DNA of 64,000 nt from VYDC01 sp963667515 (lineage in GTDB: Bacteria; Chloroflexota; Dehalococcoidia; UBA2979): contig CAXXXY010000006.1 of the NCBI GenBank assembly GCA_963667515.2, positions 372,001 through 436,000 of the forward strand, read 5' to 3'. Under the pieces are notes generated by a model. That model searched no databases, was not told the DNA's origin, and saw only the letters and a list, made by a program, of their open reading frames with translations. The position numbers and the translations under genes are program-made. Below are positions 35,121 through 44,310 of the stretch, piece by piece; position 1 is the first letter of the stretch; each line of letters begins with the position of its first letter.

Positions 35121-35978
35121 CTAGCGCCAGCCCTCCTCGTCGGCCGTCCGCTCGTCGGGCGGCGCTTCGTAGCCGCGCTCGTCGTCCAGCGACGGTAGCG
35201 AGAAATCGTCGATCACGCCGGGCGCCGACGGCGGCAGCTCCCGCTCCGGCTCCTCGGCGGGGCGCAGCAGCGGAGCGATCGCGGCACGGCGGCCGGCGGC
35301 CGTCTCCGCGCCCTTGGCGCCACCGGCGGCGTCGTCCCGCTCCTCGTCGCCCCAGGGCTCATCGGCCCGGCCCTCGTCAGCGAGGCTCTCGTCAGGCGCA
35401 GGCGCGACGAACTCGGAGCTCGCACCGACCGTGCCGACGAGGCCGTCCCACGGCGAGGACGAGGGCGCGGGCGGCGGCTCCAGCTGCGCGATCCCCGACT
35501 CGATGGAGCCGACGAAGGCCTGGAGCTGGCGCTCCAGCCGCAGCAGCAGCTCGCGCGCGTAGTCATCGGCCGCGCGCATCTGCTGCTCGGCGAGCCGCCG
35601 CGACTCCTCGATGCGGTCGCGGATGTCGGCGTTGGCGCCGGAGACGCGCTGCTCCAGCCGCGCCTCCGCCTGCCGCGCGAGGTCCTCCGCGTGGCGCTCG
35701 GCCTGCCGCGTGATCTCGTGCTCGGTGATCAGCCGCGCGGCCTGCTCCTCCGCGCGCGCGACGATCAGCCGCGCCTCCTCCGCCGCCTCGCGATGCAGCC
35801 GCTCCTGGTCCGCGACCATGCGCTGCGCCTCACGCACCTCCTGCGGGATGGCGACGCGCATCTGGTCGACGAGGTCGAGCAGCCGACGACGGTCGATCAT
35901 CACGCGGCTGCCGATCGGCATGCGCTGGGCGCCGCCGACGAGCTCCTCCAGCCGATCGACCAGGTGCAGCAGATTCAT
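35121..35978 (-). CDS. DivIVA/coiled-coil protein, possibly cell division or envelope related
   Basis: A 285-residue protein. Residues 1-60 (LLHLVDRLEELVGGAQRMP...RRLLDLVDQMRVAIPQEVREAQ) look like the lipid-binding N terminus of SepIVA/DivIVA-like proteins. A long charged coiled coil follows to about 165 (ERLHREAAEEARLIVARAEEQAARLI...), then a disordered acidic tail. The ATG at 35978 follows aaggagg by eight bases. It lies 121 bases downstream of coaD. Such proteins scaffold envelope growth; that role here is inferred from the architecture. Confidence 0.68.
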   Translation of the reverse strand: MNLLHLVDRLEELVGGAQRMPIGSRVMIDRRRLLDLVDQMRVAIPQEVREAQRMVADQERLHREAAEEARLIVARAEEQAARLITEHEITRQAERHAEDLARQAEARLEQRVSGANADIRDRIEESRRLAEQQMRAADDYARELLLRLERQLQAFVGSIESGIAQLEPPPAPSSSPWDGLVGTVGASSEFVAPAPDESLADEGRADEPWGDEERDDAAGGAKGAETAAGRRAAIAPLLRPAEEPERELPPSAPGVIDDFSLPSLDDERGYEAPPDERTADEEGWR

Positions 35979-36099
35979 CGCGCGCCTCCTTCTCTTCGAG
36001 GGGCTGCCGCGCCTGCGTCGGGCGCGTTCGTCGTGGAGGCGGCCGCGCCCGGTCGCGACGCAATGTTCGAGGGGACTGCCCGCGCCGCGCGCGATGCCC

Positions 36100-36606
36100 T
36101 CATCGAGCGCCGCTCGCGCCCGACGGCGCGGTGGGCTGCGCGAACTTCTCGCGCAGCGCATCGGCTACGCAGGGGGGGACGTGCTTCGACACGTCGCGGC
36201 CGAAGGCCGCCAGCTCGCGGATGCGGCTGGCGCTGATGAAGAGGTGCTCCACCGCCGTCATCAGGTAGACGGACTCCACCTCCGCCGCCATCTCCCGGTT
36301 CATCAGCGCCATGTCGAACTCTGCGGTGAAGTCCGTGACCGCGCGCAGGCCGCGCACCAGCACGCGCGCCCCCTCCTCGCGCGCCGCGTCGACGGTGAGG
36401 CCGGCGTGCGCGCGCACCCGCGCGTTAGGGATGCCCGCCACCGCCTCCGTGAAGAGCGCAACGCGCTGCTCGGTGCTGAAGAGGCTGCTCGTGCTCTCGG
36501 CGATGGAGACCACGACCTCGTCGAAGACGGCAGCGGAGCGACGCACGATGTCCACGTGGCCCAGCGTCACCGGGTCGAAGCGGCCGGGGTACATCGCGAT
36601 CGTCAC
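36100..36606 (-). CDS. coaD: Phosphopantetheine adenylyltransferase
   Basis: CoaD makes dephospho-CoA from 4'-phosphopantetheine and ATP in coenzyme A synthesis. The 168-residue protein has the nucleotidyltransferase start YPGRFDPVTLGHVDI with the T/HxGH histidine (His17), the substrate-binding LVRGLRAVTDFTAEFDMALMNR and ISASRIRELA near the end. The start overlaps the stop of rsmD, the common coaD-rsmD pair. The GTG at 36606 is used; an ATG four codons later is possible. Confidence 0.93.
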   Translation of the reverse strand: MTIAMYPGRFDPVTLGHVDIVRRSAAVFDEVVVSIAESTSSLFSTEQRVALFTEAVAGIPNARVRAHAGLTVDAAREEGARVLVRGLRAVTDFTAEFDMALMNREMAAEVESVYLMTAVEHLFISASRIRELAAFGRDVSKHVPPCVADALREKFAQPTAPSGASGAR

Positions 36607-37229
36607 GGCGCCCCTCCCGCGCGCTCGACGGCCCGTTCGGCCTCGCTCGCCGTGCCGCCGGGGGGCTCGCCCGGCGCCCCGTCAGCGGGCGGCCGGCGGT
36701 AGAGCGCGACGGCGCAGGCGCCCTGCCGGCGATCGCGCCACAGCGGCAGCCCCGCGAGCGCGGCCGGCGGCTCCCGGCGCGCGGCGTGCTCGACGGCGAG
36801 CACAGCACCCTCCGCGAGCGCATCCGCCAGCGAGTGCTCGATGGCGGCCCACGCGGCGGCGTCATCATACGGGGGATCGGCGAGCACGAGCGTGCAGGCG
36901 CGGCCCGCCGGCGCGCGCCAGCGCCCCACGCGGCCGCGCAGCACCTCCCCGCGCTCCTCGAGGCCGACGCGGCGCAGGTTCTCGCGCGCGGTGGCGCAGG
37001 CGCGCGCGTCCTCCTCCACAAACGTGCAGCGCTCGGCGCCGCGCGACAGCGCCTCGATGCCGAGCGCGCCGCTTCCCGCGTAGAGGTCGAGGGTCTCCGT
37101 CATCTCGACGTCGGCCGCCTCCAGCATCGCGAACAGCGACTCGCGCAGCCGCTCGGAGGTGGGGCGCGAGCTGCGGCCGGGCGGCGCCCGCAGCTCGCGC
37201 CCGCCCGCGCTCCCCGCGATCACGCGCAC
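36603..37229 (-). CDS. rsmD: 16S rRNA (guanine-966 N2) methyltransferase
   Basis: A 208-residue protein starting VRVIAGSAGGRELRAP at the GTG at 37229, the standard RsmD opening. It has the SAM motif LDLYAGSGALGIEALSRGA and the catalytic DPPY in LVLADPPYDD. The C-terminal 30 residues are an Ala/Pro/Glu-rich extension. It lies directly upstream of coaD with overlapping ends. Confidence 0.92.
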   Translation of the reverse strand: MRVIAGSAGGRELRAPPGRSSRPTSERLRESLFAMLEAADVEMTETLDLYAGSGALGIEALSRGAERCTFVEEDARACATARENLRRVGLEERGEVLRGRVGRWRAPAGRACTLVLADPPYDDAAAWAAIEHSLADALAEGAVLAVEHAARREPPAALAGLPLWRDRRQGACAVALYRRPPADGAPGEPPGGTASEAERAVERAGGAP

Positions 37230-37272
37230 GCGGCGACCGCTGCCGCCGCGACCGCCGCTGGGCGGCGCCGGC

Positions 37273-39276
37273 TCACTCGTTCCCCGCGGGGCCCGGCGGG
37301 CCGGGCGGTGGCGTCGCGGTCGCGGTCGGCGTCGGCGTGGGCGTCGGCGTGGGCTCCGGCGTGGGCTCCGGCGTCGGCGCGGGGGTGGGCACGGGCGTCG
37401 ACGTCGGCTCGGGGGTGGGCTCCGGCGTGGCGGGCTGCTGGGTGCTGCCGCCGGCCGAGCCCCCCGTCTCCGGCGTCGCCTCGGCGGTCGGCTCAGGGCT
37501 CGGGGGCGGGGGCGGGGGCGCTGCCTGCGCCGTCTCGGCCGCCGACACCCGCAGCGACACCTGCTGCCCCACGAAGACAACGCCGTCCGAGACGACGAGC
37601 GTCAGCTCGTAGACGCCGGGCTCGGCGGGCGCGCGCCAGGTCACGGCGCCCGAGCCATCGTCGCCCTCGACGGCGCCCGCCGAGACGCGCCAGCTCGGGT
37701 CGAGGTAGGGGCCGTACGGCAGCGTCAGCCGCGTGCTCCCCTCCTCCACGTAGGCCGCCAGCGGCTCCCAGAGGTCGGGGAGCGTCTCGTCGGCGGCGGC
37801 CGGCGTGAGCGCCACGCCCGCTAGACCGAAGCGCCCCGCGAGGTCGAGGCGGAACGCCAGCGAGTAACGGTTCTCTAGCCACACCGTGCGCTCGCCGCCG
37901 CGGCCCTCGAAGCGGAAGGCGACGGCGTTCGCGCGCGCGTCCCAGGCGAGCCCGGTACCGGTGCGCGAGCGGTCGAGCACCGCGGCGCGCACGGTGACGC
38001 CGTCGCCCGGCGCGATGCCCGCCTCCACCTGCGTCTCGATCGCGCTCGCCAGCGAGAGCGCCGCGCGCAGCGAGAGCGGCGCCAGCCCCTCGGCGGTGCG
38101 CTGCTGCGAGCGGCGGTCCACCACCAGCAGCACCCGCTCCAGCGGCGCGCCGTCCTGCCGCGCGGCCTCCAGCGCCACGGTGAGCTGGTCGTAGTAGGCG
38201 TCGCGGTCGGCGGGGGCGCGCAGCCACAGCCGCGCCGCCGCGGTGCCGAGCGCCCGCCAGTCGTAGGCGCCGCCGTCGGCGCCGGCCGGCGTCGGCACGC
38301 CGACGGCGAGCTCGCGCCCCGACTCGCCGAGCAGCGAGCCGAGGCGCTGCACGAAGCCGGTGAAGGCGTCGCGGCGGGCGGGGTCGACGGCGCCGTAGTC
38401 CAGGTGCACGCCCGCCGCCTCGACATCGGCGGCCGCGGCGGCGATCGCCTGCGCGTGACTCTCCACCAGCGCCGTGTCCGCGAGCACGCGGTCGACGGCG
38501 GCCGAGCGCGGCCCGGCGGGCGCGCTCACGCCGAGGTAGACGGCGTGGCCGCGCCCGCGCGCCGCCTCGCGCGCGGCGTCCAGCGCCTCGGGATCGAGCT
38601 CGACGGCGCCGGGGGCCTCGCCCTCCTGCGGCGTCGCCGGCATCGCCGCCAGCACGCTGACCACGGCGTCGGCGGGCGCGCTCGCGTCCGGCGCCTCCCC
38701 GGGGCCGACGAGCAGCGCCAGCTCGCGCGCCAGCGCCTCGCGCCGCAGCACGGCGATCGTCTCCGGGACCGTCTCCACCTCGCCCTGCGCCGAGTTGCCG
38801 CCGTCGACGAGGGTGGCGGAGGCGAGCCGCTCCCAGCTCCCGTCCCGCCAGCTGTAGAACGCGAGGTTGCGCGCGTCCTCGGTGGGCTCGGCGAGCTCCA
38901 CCGTGAGCCGTGCCGAGCCCGCGAACGCCTCGGGGTTCGCAACCTCGATGTCGTAGAGGGCGGAGAGCGCGCTCAGCCCCTCGGGGAACTCGGGCAGCTC
39001 GTCGCGCGCGCGGATCGCGAAGGCCTCGGCGTCGCCGCCGCTCGTGCGGTCGAGGATCGAGATCGGCGGCAGCAGCAGCGCCGCGATCACGATGCCGAGC
39101 CCGACCACGATCGCGGCCACGCGCAGGAGCTGCCCGTCGCCGGCGCCGCCGTCGTCGGGCGGGCCACCGAGCCCGTAGGGGGGCTCGCCTCCGTCCCCGC
39201 CGTCCTCGTCGTCGCCGAACAGCACCGGCGCGAAGCGCGGCGGATCAGCGAAGTAGTCGCGGTCACGCTCATCCAT
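37273..39276 (-). CDS. Large surface protein with GH18-like barrel and Pro/Thr/Glu repeat tail
   Basis: A 667-residue protein. It has an acidic cytoplasmic start, one membrane helix (about 52-72) and a large extracytoplasmic part. Residues 180-510 resemble the TIM barrel of YdhD/GH18 proteins, but the motif expected as DxxDxDxE reads AGVHLDYGAVD at about 293-303, so the catalytic Glu is replaced by Gly. An Ig-like beta region follows (about 530-590), then a tail of TPEPT/PTPTP repeats typical of cell-wall spacers. It probably binds rather than cleaves envelope glycans; this is inferred. Confidence 0.65.
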   Translation of the reverse strand: MDERDRDYFADPPRFAPVLFGDDEDGGDGGEPPYGLGGPPDDGGAGDGQLLRVAAIVVGLGIVIAALLLPPISILDRTSGGDAEAFAIRARDELPEFPEGLSALSALYDIEVANPEAFAGSARLTVELAEPTEDARNLAFYSWRDGSWERLASATLVDGGNSAQGEVETVPETIAVLRREALARELALLVGPGEAPDASAPADAVVSVLAAMPATPQEGEAPGAVELDPEALDAAREAARGRGHAVYLGVSAPAGPRSAAVDRVLADTALVESHAQAIAAAAADVEAAGVHLDYGAVDPARRDAFTGFVQRLGSLLGESGRELAVGVPTPAGADGGAYDWRALGTAAARLWLRAPADRDAYYDQLTVALEAARQDGAPLERVLLVVDRRSQQRTAEGLAPLSLRAALSLASAIETQVEAGIAPGDGVTVRAAVLDRSRTGTGLAWDARANAVAFRFEGRGGERTVWLENRYSLAFRLDLAGRFGLAGVALTPAAADETLPDLWEPLAAYVEEGSTRLTLPYGPYLDPSWRVSAGAVEGDDGSGAVTWRAPAEPGVYELTLVVSDGVVFVGQQVSLRVSAAETAQAAPPPPPPSPEPTAEATPETGGSAGGSTQQPATPEPTPEPTSTPVPTPAPTPEPTPEPTPTPTPTPTATATPPPGPPGPAGNE

Positions 39277-39360
39277 CGGGCGTCTCCTCGAGCGGGGAGC
39301 AAGAGGCTGCGTGCACCTTCGGGGCGGCCCGGGAACGGCCGACCCGTTCGCGGCGGCCCC

Positions 39361-40545
39361 TCATGCGAGGGGCACCGTCACCACGATCTCACGGCCGTCG
39401 CGAACGATCAGCAACTCGGCGCTCCCGGCGGCGGGAAGCGGCTTCAGCAGGTTCACGAGCGGATGGCTGGAGTCTATCGCGCGGCCGTTCACCCCGACCA
39501 CAATGTCCCCCGCCGCCAGCCCCACCGCCGCCGCCGGGCTGCCCGGCTCCACCGCCGTGAGCAGCGCGCCCGCGGCCACAGGCAGCGCCAGCTCCTGCGC
39601 GAGGCTGGCCGTGACCTCCACGTGGTGGCGGCCCGGCTGCTCGATGCCGGGGCGCGGCCGCGGGAAGGAGCCCGTGGCGATGATCGAATCGATGGCGGGC
39701 CCGAGCGAGTCCGTCGACTGCGCAAACGCGACGCCCTCCATCGCGCGGGCGGCCGGGTCGAGGCGCACCACCGTGGTCAGCAGCCCCACCACCTCGCCCG
39801 CCGCGGTGACGAGCGCGCCCCCGGAGTCGCCGTGGTTCACCGCGGCGTCCGTCTGCACGAGGTCCTCGAGCACCACGCCGATGCGCGGCCACGGGACGCC
39901 GAGGGCGGAGATGACGCCCGTCGTGACCTTGTTCTCGGCGCTGATCAGCCCGCCCGCGATCGCGGCCACCGGGTCGCCGGGGCGCAGCGCGCGCGCGGAG
40001 CCGAGCTCGGCGCGGCGCAGGCCGCCGGGCGCCACCTGCAGCACCGCCATGTCCGTGTACGGCGCGTCGGAGCCCACGACCAGCGCCTCGCGCCGCTCGC
40101 CTGTGGACAGCACGACGATCACGCGCTCGGCGTCCTGCACGATGTGGAAGTTGGTGAGCACGTGCCCCGCGTCCGTGACGACGATGCCCGAGCCGATGTT
40201 GTTGCTGCCGATCACGCGGCCCTGCGCGTCCACGCGGTCGGGCAGCTCGGCGACGACGGTGACGACGGCCGGGAGCACGCGCGCGATGGCGTCGGCGAGG
40301 GAGGCGGTGTGTGCGACGGCGGTGCCCGTCCCCGCGCCCGCGGGCGCCGCAGCGGCGACGGCGGCGGGCGCAGCCGCCTCGTCGTCGCCGGCGATGAGCA
40401 GGCTCGCGACGCCGCCGCCCACGCCGCCCGCGAGCAGCCCGATCACGAGCGCGATCGCGAGCAGCAGCGGCCAGCCGGCCGGGAGGCGCGCCGGCGGGCG
40501 GCCGCCCGGATGCCCACCCGGGTCGCCGTGCTGCGGGTCGTTCAT
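39361..40545 (-). CDS. HtrA/DegP-type membrane-anchored serine protease (S1C) with PDZ domain
   Basis: A 394-residue protein with a single N-terminal helix (24-52), then a trypsin-like domain with His134 (TNFHIV), Asp165 (YTDMAVL) and Ser241 (HGDSGGAL), and a C-terminal PDZ domain (about 295-390: GALLTAVEPGSPAAAVGLAAGDIVVGVNG). It acts in envelope protein quality control. The active-site segment reads NHGDSGG rather than the usual NPGNSGG, which is tolerated in trypsin-like enzymes. Confidence 0.9.
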   Translation of the reverse strand: MNDPQHGDPGGHPGGRPPARLPAGWPLLLAIALVIGLLAGGVGGGVASLLIAGDDEAAAPAAVAAAAPAGAGTGTAVAHTASLADAIARVLPAVVTVVAELPDRVDAQGRVIGSNNIGSGIVVTDAGHVLTNFHIVQDAERVIVVLSTGERREALVVGSDAPYTDMAVLQVAPGGLRRAELGSARALRPGDPVAAIAGGLISAENKVTTGVISALGVPWPRIGVVLEDLVQTDAAVNHGDSGGALVTAAGEVVGLLTTVVRLDPAARAMEGVAFAQSTDSLGPAIDSIIATGSFPRPRPGIEQPGRHHVEVTASLAQELALPVAAGALLTAVEPGSPAAAVGLAAGDIVVGVNGRAIDSSHPLVNLLKPLPAAGSAELLIVRDGREIVVTVPLA

Positions 40546-40866
40546 CGCCTCGGTCGTGGAGGGCGTGATGGCGCTCCCGCGGCTCCGCCCGGCCGGATCC
40601 CCCGCCCGCGAGCCAGTGTATCACCGCGCCCCGCGGGGGCCTCGGGCGTCGCGCCGCCGCCCCCGCCTCGACGCTGGCCAATCGGCACCTTTACGGCCCG
40701 CGCCCGCGAGCGGTACGATCCGCGCTCGGCGGGCGTGAGGTGAGGACTGGCCGTTCGGCGAGTCCTTTTCTGTGCCGTCGCGCCGCGATTCCGACGGGCC
40801 GCCATCCCGACGGGCCAGTGGGGTGGGCGGCTCACGGGGCGTCCGCGGACATGGGAAAGCGGAGCG

Positions 40867-41340
40867 ATGACCAACAACGCAGTGCTGCTGACGCCCGACG
40901 GGCTCGCCAAGCTCACGGCAGAGCTCGAGGAGCTGCGCACGAAGGGCCGCGCCGAGGTCGCGCTCGCGATCCACGAGGCGCAGGAGCTCGGGATGTCGCA
41001 GATCGACGGCCAGTACGAGGACGCCAAGAACCAGCAGGCGTTCGTCGAGGGCCGCATTCTCGAGATCGAGAAGCTGCTCGAGGTCGCCACCGTCATCGAC
41101 GAGGAGGCCGCGCACCACTCGAAGGTGGTGCAGGTCGGCTCCAACGTCACGGTGAAGTCGGCCAAGGGGAAGAGCCAGAAGTACCACATCGTCGGCTCCA
41201 CCGAGGCGGATCCCGCCGAGGGGCGGATCAGCCACGAGTCGCCGGTGGGCCGCGCGCTGATCGGCAGGAAGCGCGGCGAGAAGGTCACGGTGTCCACCCC
41301 CAGCGGCACGATCGAGCTGACGGTCACCTCGGTCTCTTAG
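40867..41340 (+). CDS. greA: GreA-like transcription factor with altered coiled-coil tip
   Basis: A 157-residue protein with the full GreA length: coiled coil, then the FKBP-like domain (VGSNVTVKSAKGKSQKYHIVGS...SPVGRALIGRKRGEKVTV). At the tip the usual GDLSENAEYEDAKN reads GMSQIDGQYEDAKN, so the two metal-coordinating acids are Met43 and Ile46. It is unlikely to stimulate RNA cleavage in the classical way and may compete for the secondary channel, as Gfh1 does, or use other residues. The other GreA of this window (4459) keeps the acids. It is followed by lysS. Confidence 0.88.
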   Translation: MTNNAVLLTPDGLAKLTAELEELRTKGRAEVALAIHEAQELGMSQIDGQYEDAKNQQAFVEGRILEIEKLLEVATVIDEEAAHHSKVVQVGSNVTVKSAKGKSQKYHIVGSTEADPAEGRISHESPVGRALIGRKRGEKVTVSTPSGTIELTVTSVS

Positions 41341-41520
41341 CCTCGTCTGCCAGCTCTGGCTCGTAGCGCGGCCGCGGCTCCCCGCCCCGCTCCCCCTGGC
41401 CACGGCTGCGCGACGCTGGCTCCACAGCCGCTCGGCGCGCGGTCGAGCGTGCGTGGGCGCGCGCGTACGATGGGGGCGCGGCGCCCCGGGCCCCCCACGC
41501 CGCCACGACGGGAGCGCGTC

Positions 41521-43119
41521 ATGCCCACCGAGGGCGAGCTCATCGCGCAGCGGCAGGGGAAGCGCGAGCGGCTGCTGGCGCTCGGCGGCGGCTACCCGGC
41601 GCGGACGCGGCGCACGCACGACTGCGCGGCGGCGGTCGCCGCGTTCGAGGCGACCGAGGCGCCCAGCGAGTCCGAGCAGCGCCTGGAAGGCGAGGGCGGC
41701 CCGCCCGAGCCGGCACCCGCACGCGAGCTGCGCGCCGTCGTCTGCGGTCGCGTCACAGGGCAGCGCGTGCTCGGCAAGGCCGCCTTCCTCGACGCGCGCG
41801 ACGGCTCGGGGCGGCTGCAGCTCCATCTGCGCCGCGACGTGCTGCAGGAGGAGCAGTACGCGCTGCTGGAGCTGCTGGATCTCGGCGACTTCGTGGAGGC
41901 GGAGGGGACGCTCTTCCGCACGCGCACCGGCGAGGTCACGCTCGCCGTCGAGAGCTGGCGCATCCTCGTCAAGGCGCTGCGCCCGCTGCCGGAGAAGCGC
42001 GCCGGGCTCACCGACCCGGAGACGCGCTACCGGCAGCGCCACCTCGATCTCGTGGCCAACGAGCGCTCGCGGGAGGTGGCGCGGCTGGCGGCCGCCACCG
42101 TCACCGCCGTGCGCCGCTTCTTCGAGGGCCGCGCCTTCCTCGAGGTGGCCACGCCCGTGCTGCAGGAGCAGGCGGGCGGCGCCGCCGCCCGACCGTTCCG
42201 CACCCATCACAACGCGCTCGACCGCGATCTCTTCCTGCGCATCTCGCTGGAGCTGCACCTCAAGCGGCTGCTGGTCGGCGGCTTCGACCGCGTCTTCGAG
42301 ATCGGCCGCGTCTTCCGCAACGAGGGCGTCTCGCACCGCCACAACCCCGAGTTCCTGCTCGTCGAGTCGTACGAGGCGTACGCCGACTACGAGGACGTCG
42401 CGCGCATGGTGGAGGAGCTGGTGCGCGGCGTGGCGCAGGAGGTGCGCGGCACGCAGCACTTGGCGCACGGCGACCACATCGTCGACCTAGAGTCGCCGTG
42501 GGCGCGCACCACCTACCGCGAGGCGCTGCGCGAGCACGCCGGCATCGACTACCGCGACCACCCCGATCGCGACTCGCTCGCACGCCTGGCCGCCGATCGC
42601 GGCGTGCCGGTGGAGGCCGGCGCCTCGTGGGCGACGGTGCTCGACGGGCTGATGCAGCGCCTCGTGGAGCCGAAGCTGGTGCAGCCCACCTTCGTCTTCG
42701 ACTACCCAACCGCGCTCTCCCCGCTCGCCAAGGCGCGCGAGGACGACCCGGAGCTGGTCGAGCGCTTCGAACTCTTCATCCTCGGTTACGAGTTCGCGAA
42801 CGCCTACTCCGAGCTGAACGACCCCGTGGAGCAGCGTGAGCGCATGACGCAGCAGGCGCGCAAGCGCGCCGCGGGCGACGAGGAGGCGGAGATCGCCGAC
42901 GAGGCGTTCCTGGAGGCGCTGGAGGCGGGGATGCCGCCCGCCGGCGGGCTCGGCATGGGCCTCGAGCGGCTGATGATGCTGATGACCGGCGAGCACTCGA
43001 TCCGCGAGGTCGTCCTGTTCCCGGCGCTCCGCGACCGCGACGCCCGAGCCTCGACCGCCCCCGAAGCTCCCGAGGGCGAGATCGCGAGCGATCGACCGTC
43101 GTCGCTCGACGTGCCATGA
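41521..43119 (+). CDS. lysS: Lysyl-tRNA synthetase, class II
   Basis: A 532-residue synthetase. The OB-fold anticodon-binding domain is near residues 75-150 (VVCGRVTGQRVLGKAAFLDARDGSGRLQLHL). The class II catalytic core has motif 2 FEIGRVFRNEGVSHRHNPEF and motif 3 GGLGMGLERLMMLMTGEHSIREVVLFP. The ATG at 41521 starts the usual sequence. The C terminus has a short extension of about 20 residues. The stop overlaps the SRPBCC gene by four bases. Confidence 0.95.
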   Translation: MPTEGELIAQRQGKRERLLALGGGYPARTRRTHDCAAAVAAFEATEAPSESEQRLEGEGGPPEPAPARELRAVVCGRVTGQRVLGKAAFLDARDGSGRLQLHLRRDVLQEEQYALLELLDLGDFVEAEGTLFRTRTGEVTLAVESWRILVKALRPLPEKRAGLTDPETRYRQRHLDLVANERSREVARLAAATVTAVRRFFEGRAFLEVATPVLQEQAGGAAARPFRTHHNALDRDLFLRISLELHLKRLLVGGFDRVFEIGRVFRNEGVSHRHNPEFLLVESYEAYADYEDVARMVEELVRGVAQEVRGTQHLAHGDHIVDLESPWARTTYREALREHAGIDYRDHPDRDSLARLAADRGVPVEAGASWATVLDGLMQRLVEPKLVQPTFVFDYPTALSPLAKAREDDPELVERFELFILGYEFANAYSELNDPVEQRERMTQQARKRAAGDEEAEIADEAFLEALEAGMPPAGGLGMGLERLMMLMTGEHSIREVVLFPALRDRDARASTAPEAPEGEIASDRPSSLDVP

Positions 43120-43604
43120 CGGCGATCCGCGAGGACGTGCACATCCACGCGGAGGCGCCCGCGGTCTACCGCCGGCTCGCGGAGCTGGAGGCGCTGGCCG
43201 AGTGGCTGCCCGAGCGCTTCCGCGACGTGCGCGCCGAGGGGGAGCGCTGCGCCTTCACGCTCGCGCTGCCGCTGCGCGCCGAGGGCGCCCGGCTGCGCGT
43301 CGAGGGCGGCGCGGAGCCGTACACGCTGACGCTCGTCACCGACACCGGCCCTCTCGGGCGCGCTACCGCGCTGGGGGGCGAGAACGGCGCCGGGCCCACG
43401 CCGGCCATCGAGTCGCTGCGCTGGGAGCTCCAGCCCGAGGGGCGCGGCGAGGTGCACGTGACGCTGGCGGCGGGCTACCGCGTGCCCGGCGGCATCGCGG
43501 GGCCGCTGCTCGACCTGCTGCTGTTCCGCCCGCAGCGGCGGCAGGCGCTGCGCGACGCGCTGTGGCGCCTCAAGCACCTCGTCGAGGCGCGGCCGCTCCC
43601 GTGA
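43116..43604 (+). CDS. SRPBCC (START/Bet v1-like) family protein
   Basis: A 162-residue protein with the helix-grip pattern: an initial strand (REDVHIHAEAPAVYRRLAELEALAEWLPERFRDVRAEG), central strands and a long C-terminal helix (LLDLLLFRPQRRQALRDALWRLKHLVE). Such proteins bind hydrophobic ligands. Both ends overlap neighbours (ATGA with lysS, GTGA with the HAD gene), so it is part of one operon. Confidence 0.78.
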   Translation: MTAIREDVHIHAEAPAVYRRLAELEALAEWLPERFRDVRAEGERCAFTLALPLRAEGARLRVEGGAEPYTLTLVTDTGPLGRATALGGENGAGPTPAIESLRWELQPEGRGEVHVTLAAGYRVPGGIAGPLLDLLLFRPQRRQALRDALWRLKHLVEARPLP

Positions 43605-44243
43605 GCGGGCGGGCGGTGCAGGCGGTCGTCTTCGACCTCGACGGCGTGCTCGTCGACTCGGAGCCGGTCCACCTCGAGCTCTCGCGCCGGATCGTCGCCC
43701 CCGCCGAGCTGCGCGAGGAGGACTACGCGCGCTTCATCGGTGGGGGCGGGATCGTGCGCTGGCTCTCGGAGACCTACGGCATCGCACCCGAGGAGCTGCG
43801 CCGCGACTTCGACGCCGCGTTCGACGCCTACATCGCGGAGCAGTCCATCGAGCCGGTCGATGGCGCGGGGGAGCTCATCGAGGCGATCGCGACGCGCGGC
43901 TTGGCGCTCGCCGTCGCGTCGCAGAGCGACGAGCACGGCGTGGTGCGGACGCTTCGCTCGGCGGGACTGGCGCAGCACTTTCCCATCGTCGCGTCGGCGC
44001 AGCACGTGGCCCGCGGCAAGCCGGCGCCCGACGTCTACCTGCGCGCCGCCGAGCTGCTGGGCGCCGACCCCGCCGCCTGCCTCCGTCGAGGACTCGGCCC
44101 ACGGGGTGACGGCCGCGCTCGCCGCCGGGATGACGGTGGTGCAGTCGCGGCAGACGAGCCACCCGTTCCCGCCGCAGCCCGGCGTCGCCGCCGTCGTCGA
44201 GTCGCTCCGCGACTTCGACCTGCGCTGGCTCGACGGAGCCTGA
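43601..44243 (+). pseudogene. HAD-family hydrolase (beta-phosphoglucomutase-like) with a frameshift
   Basis: Starting at the GTG at 43601 it reads VQAVVFDLDGVLVDSEPVH (the DxD nucleophile motif), ALAVASQSDEHGVV (motif II) and ARGKPAPDVYLRAAELLG (motif III Lys). Near 44085 (tgcctccgtcgag) one base is too many, or two too few, because the next motif, VEDSAHGVTAALAAGM, lies in another frame that ends at 44243. A single indel thus separates most of the enzyme from its metal-binding end. It may be real decay or a sequencing error. Confidence 0.82.
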
Positions 44244-44310
44244 CTCGACGAGCGCCGGCTCGACCGGGGCTGGCTCGACCGGGTGCGGGCGCCGCGCTAG
44301 TCTCGCGCGC

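Noticed and set aside
37300..37480. Tandem DNA repeat or mobile repeat in the region of TPEPT codons
   Set aside because: It is the coding sequence of the Pro/Thr/Glu-rich tail of the surface protein and is explained by protein composition.
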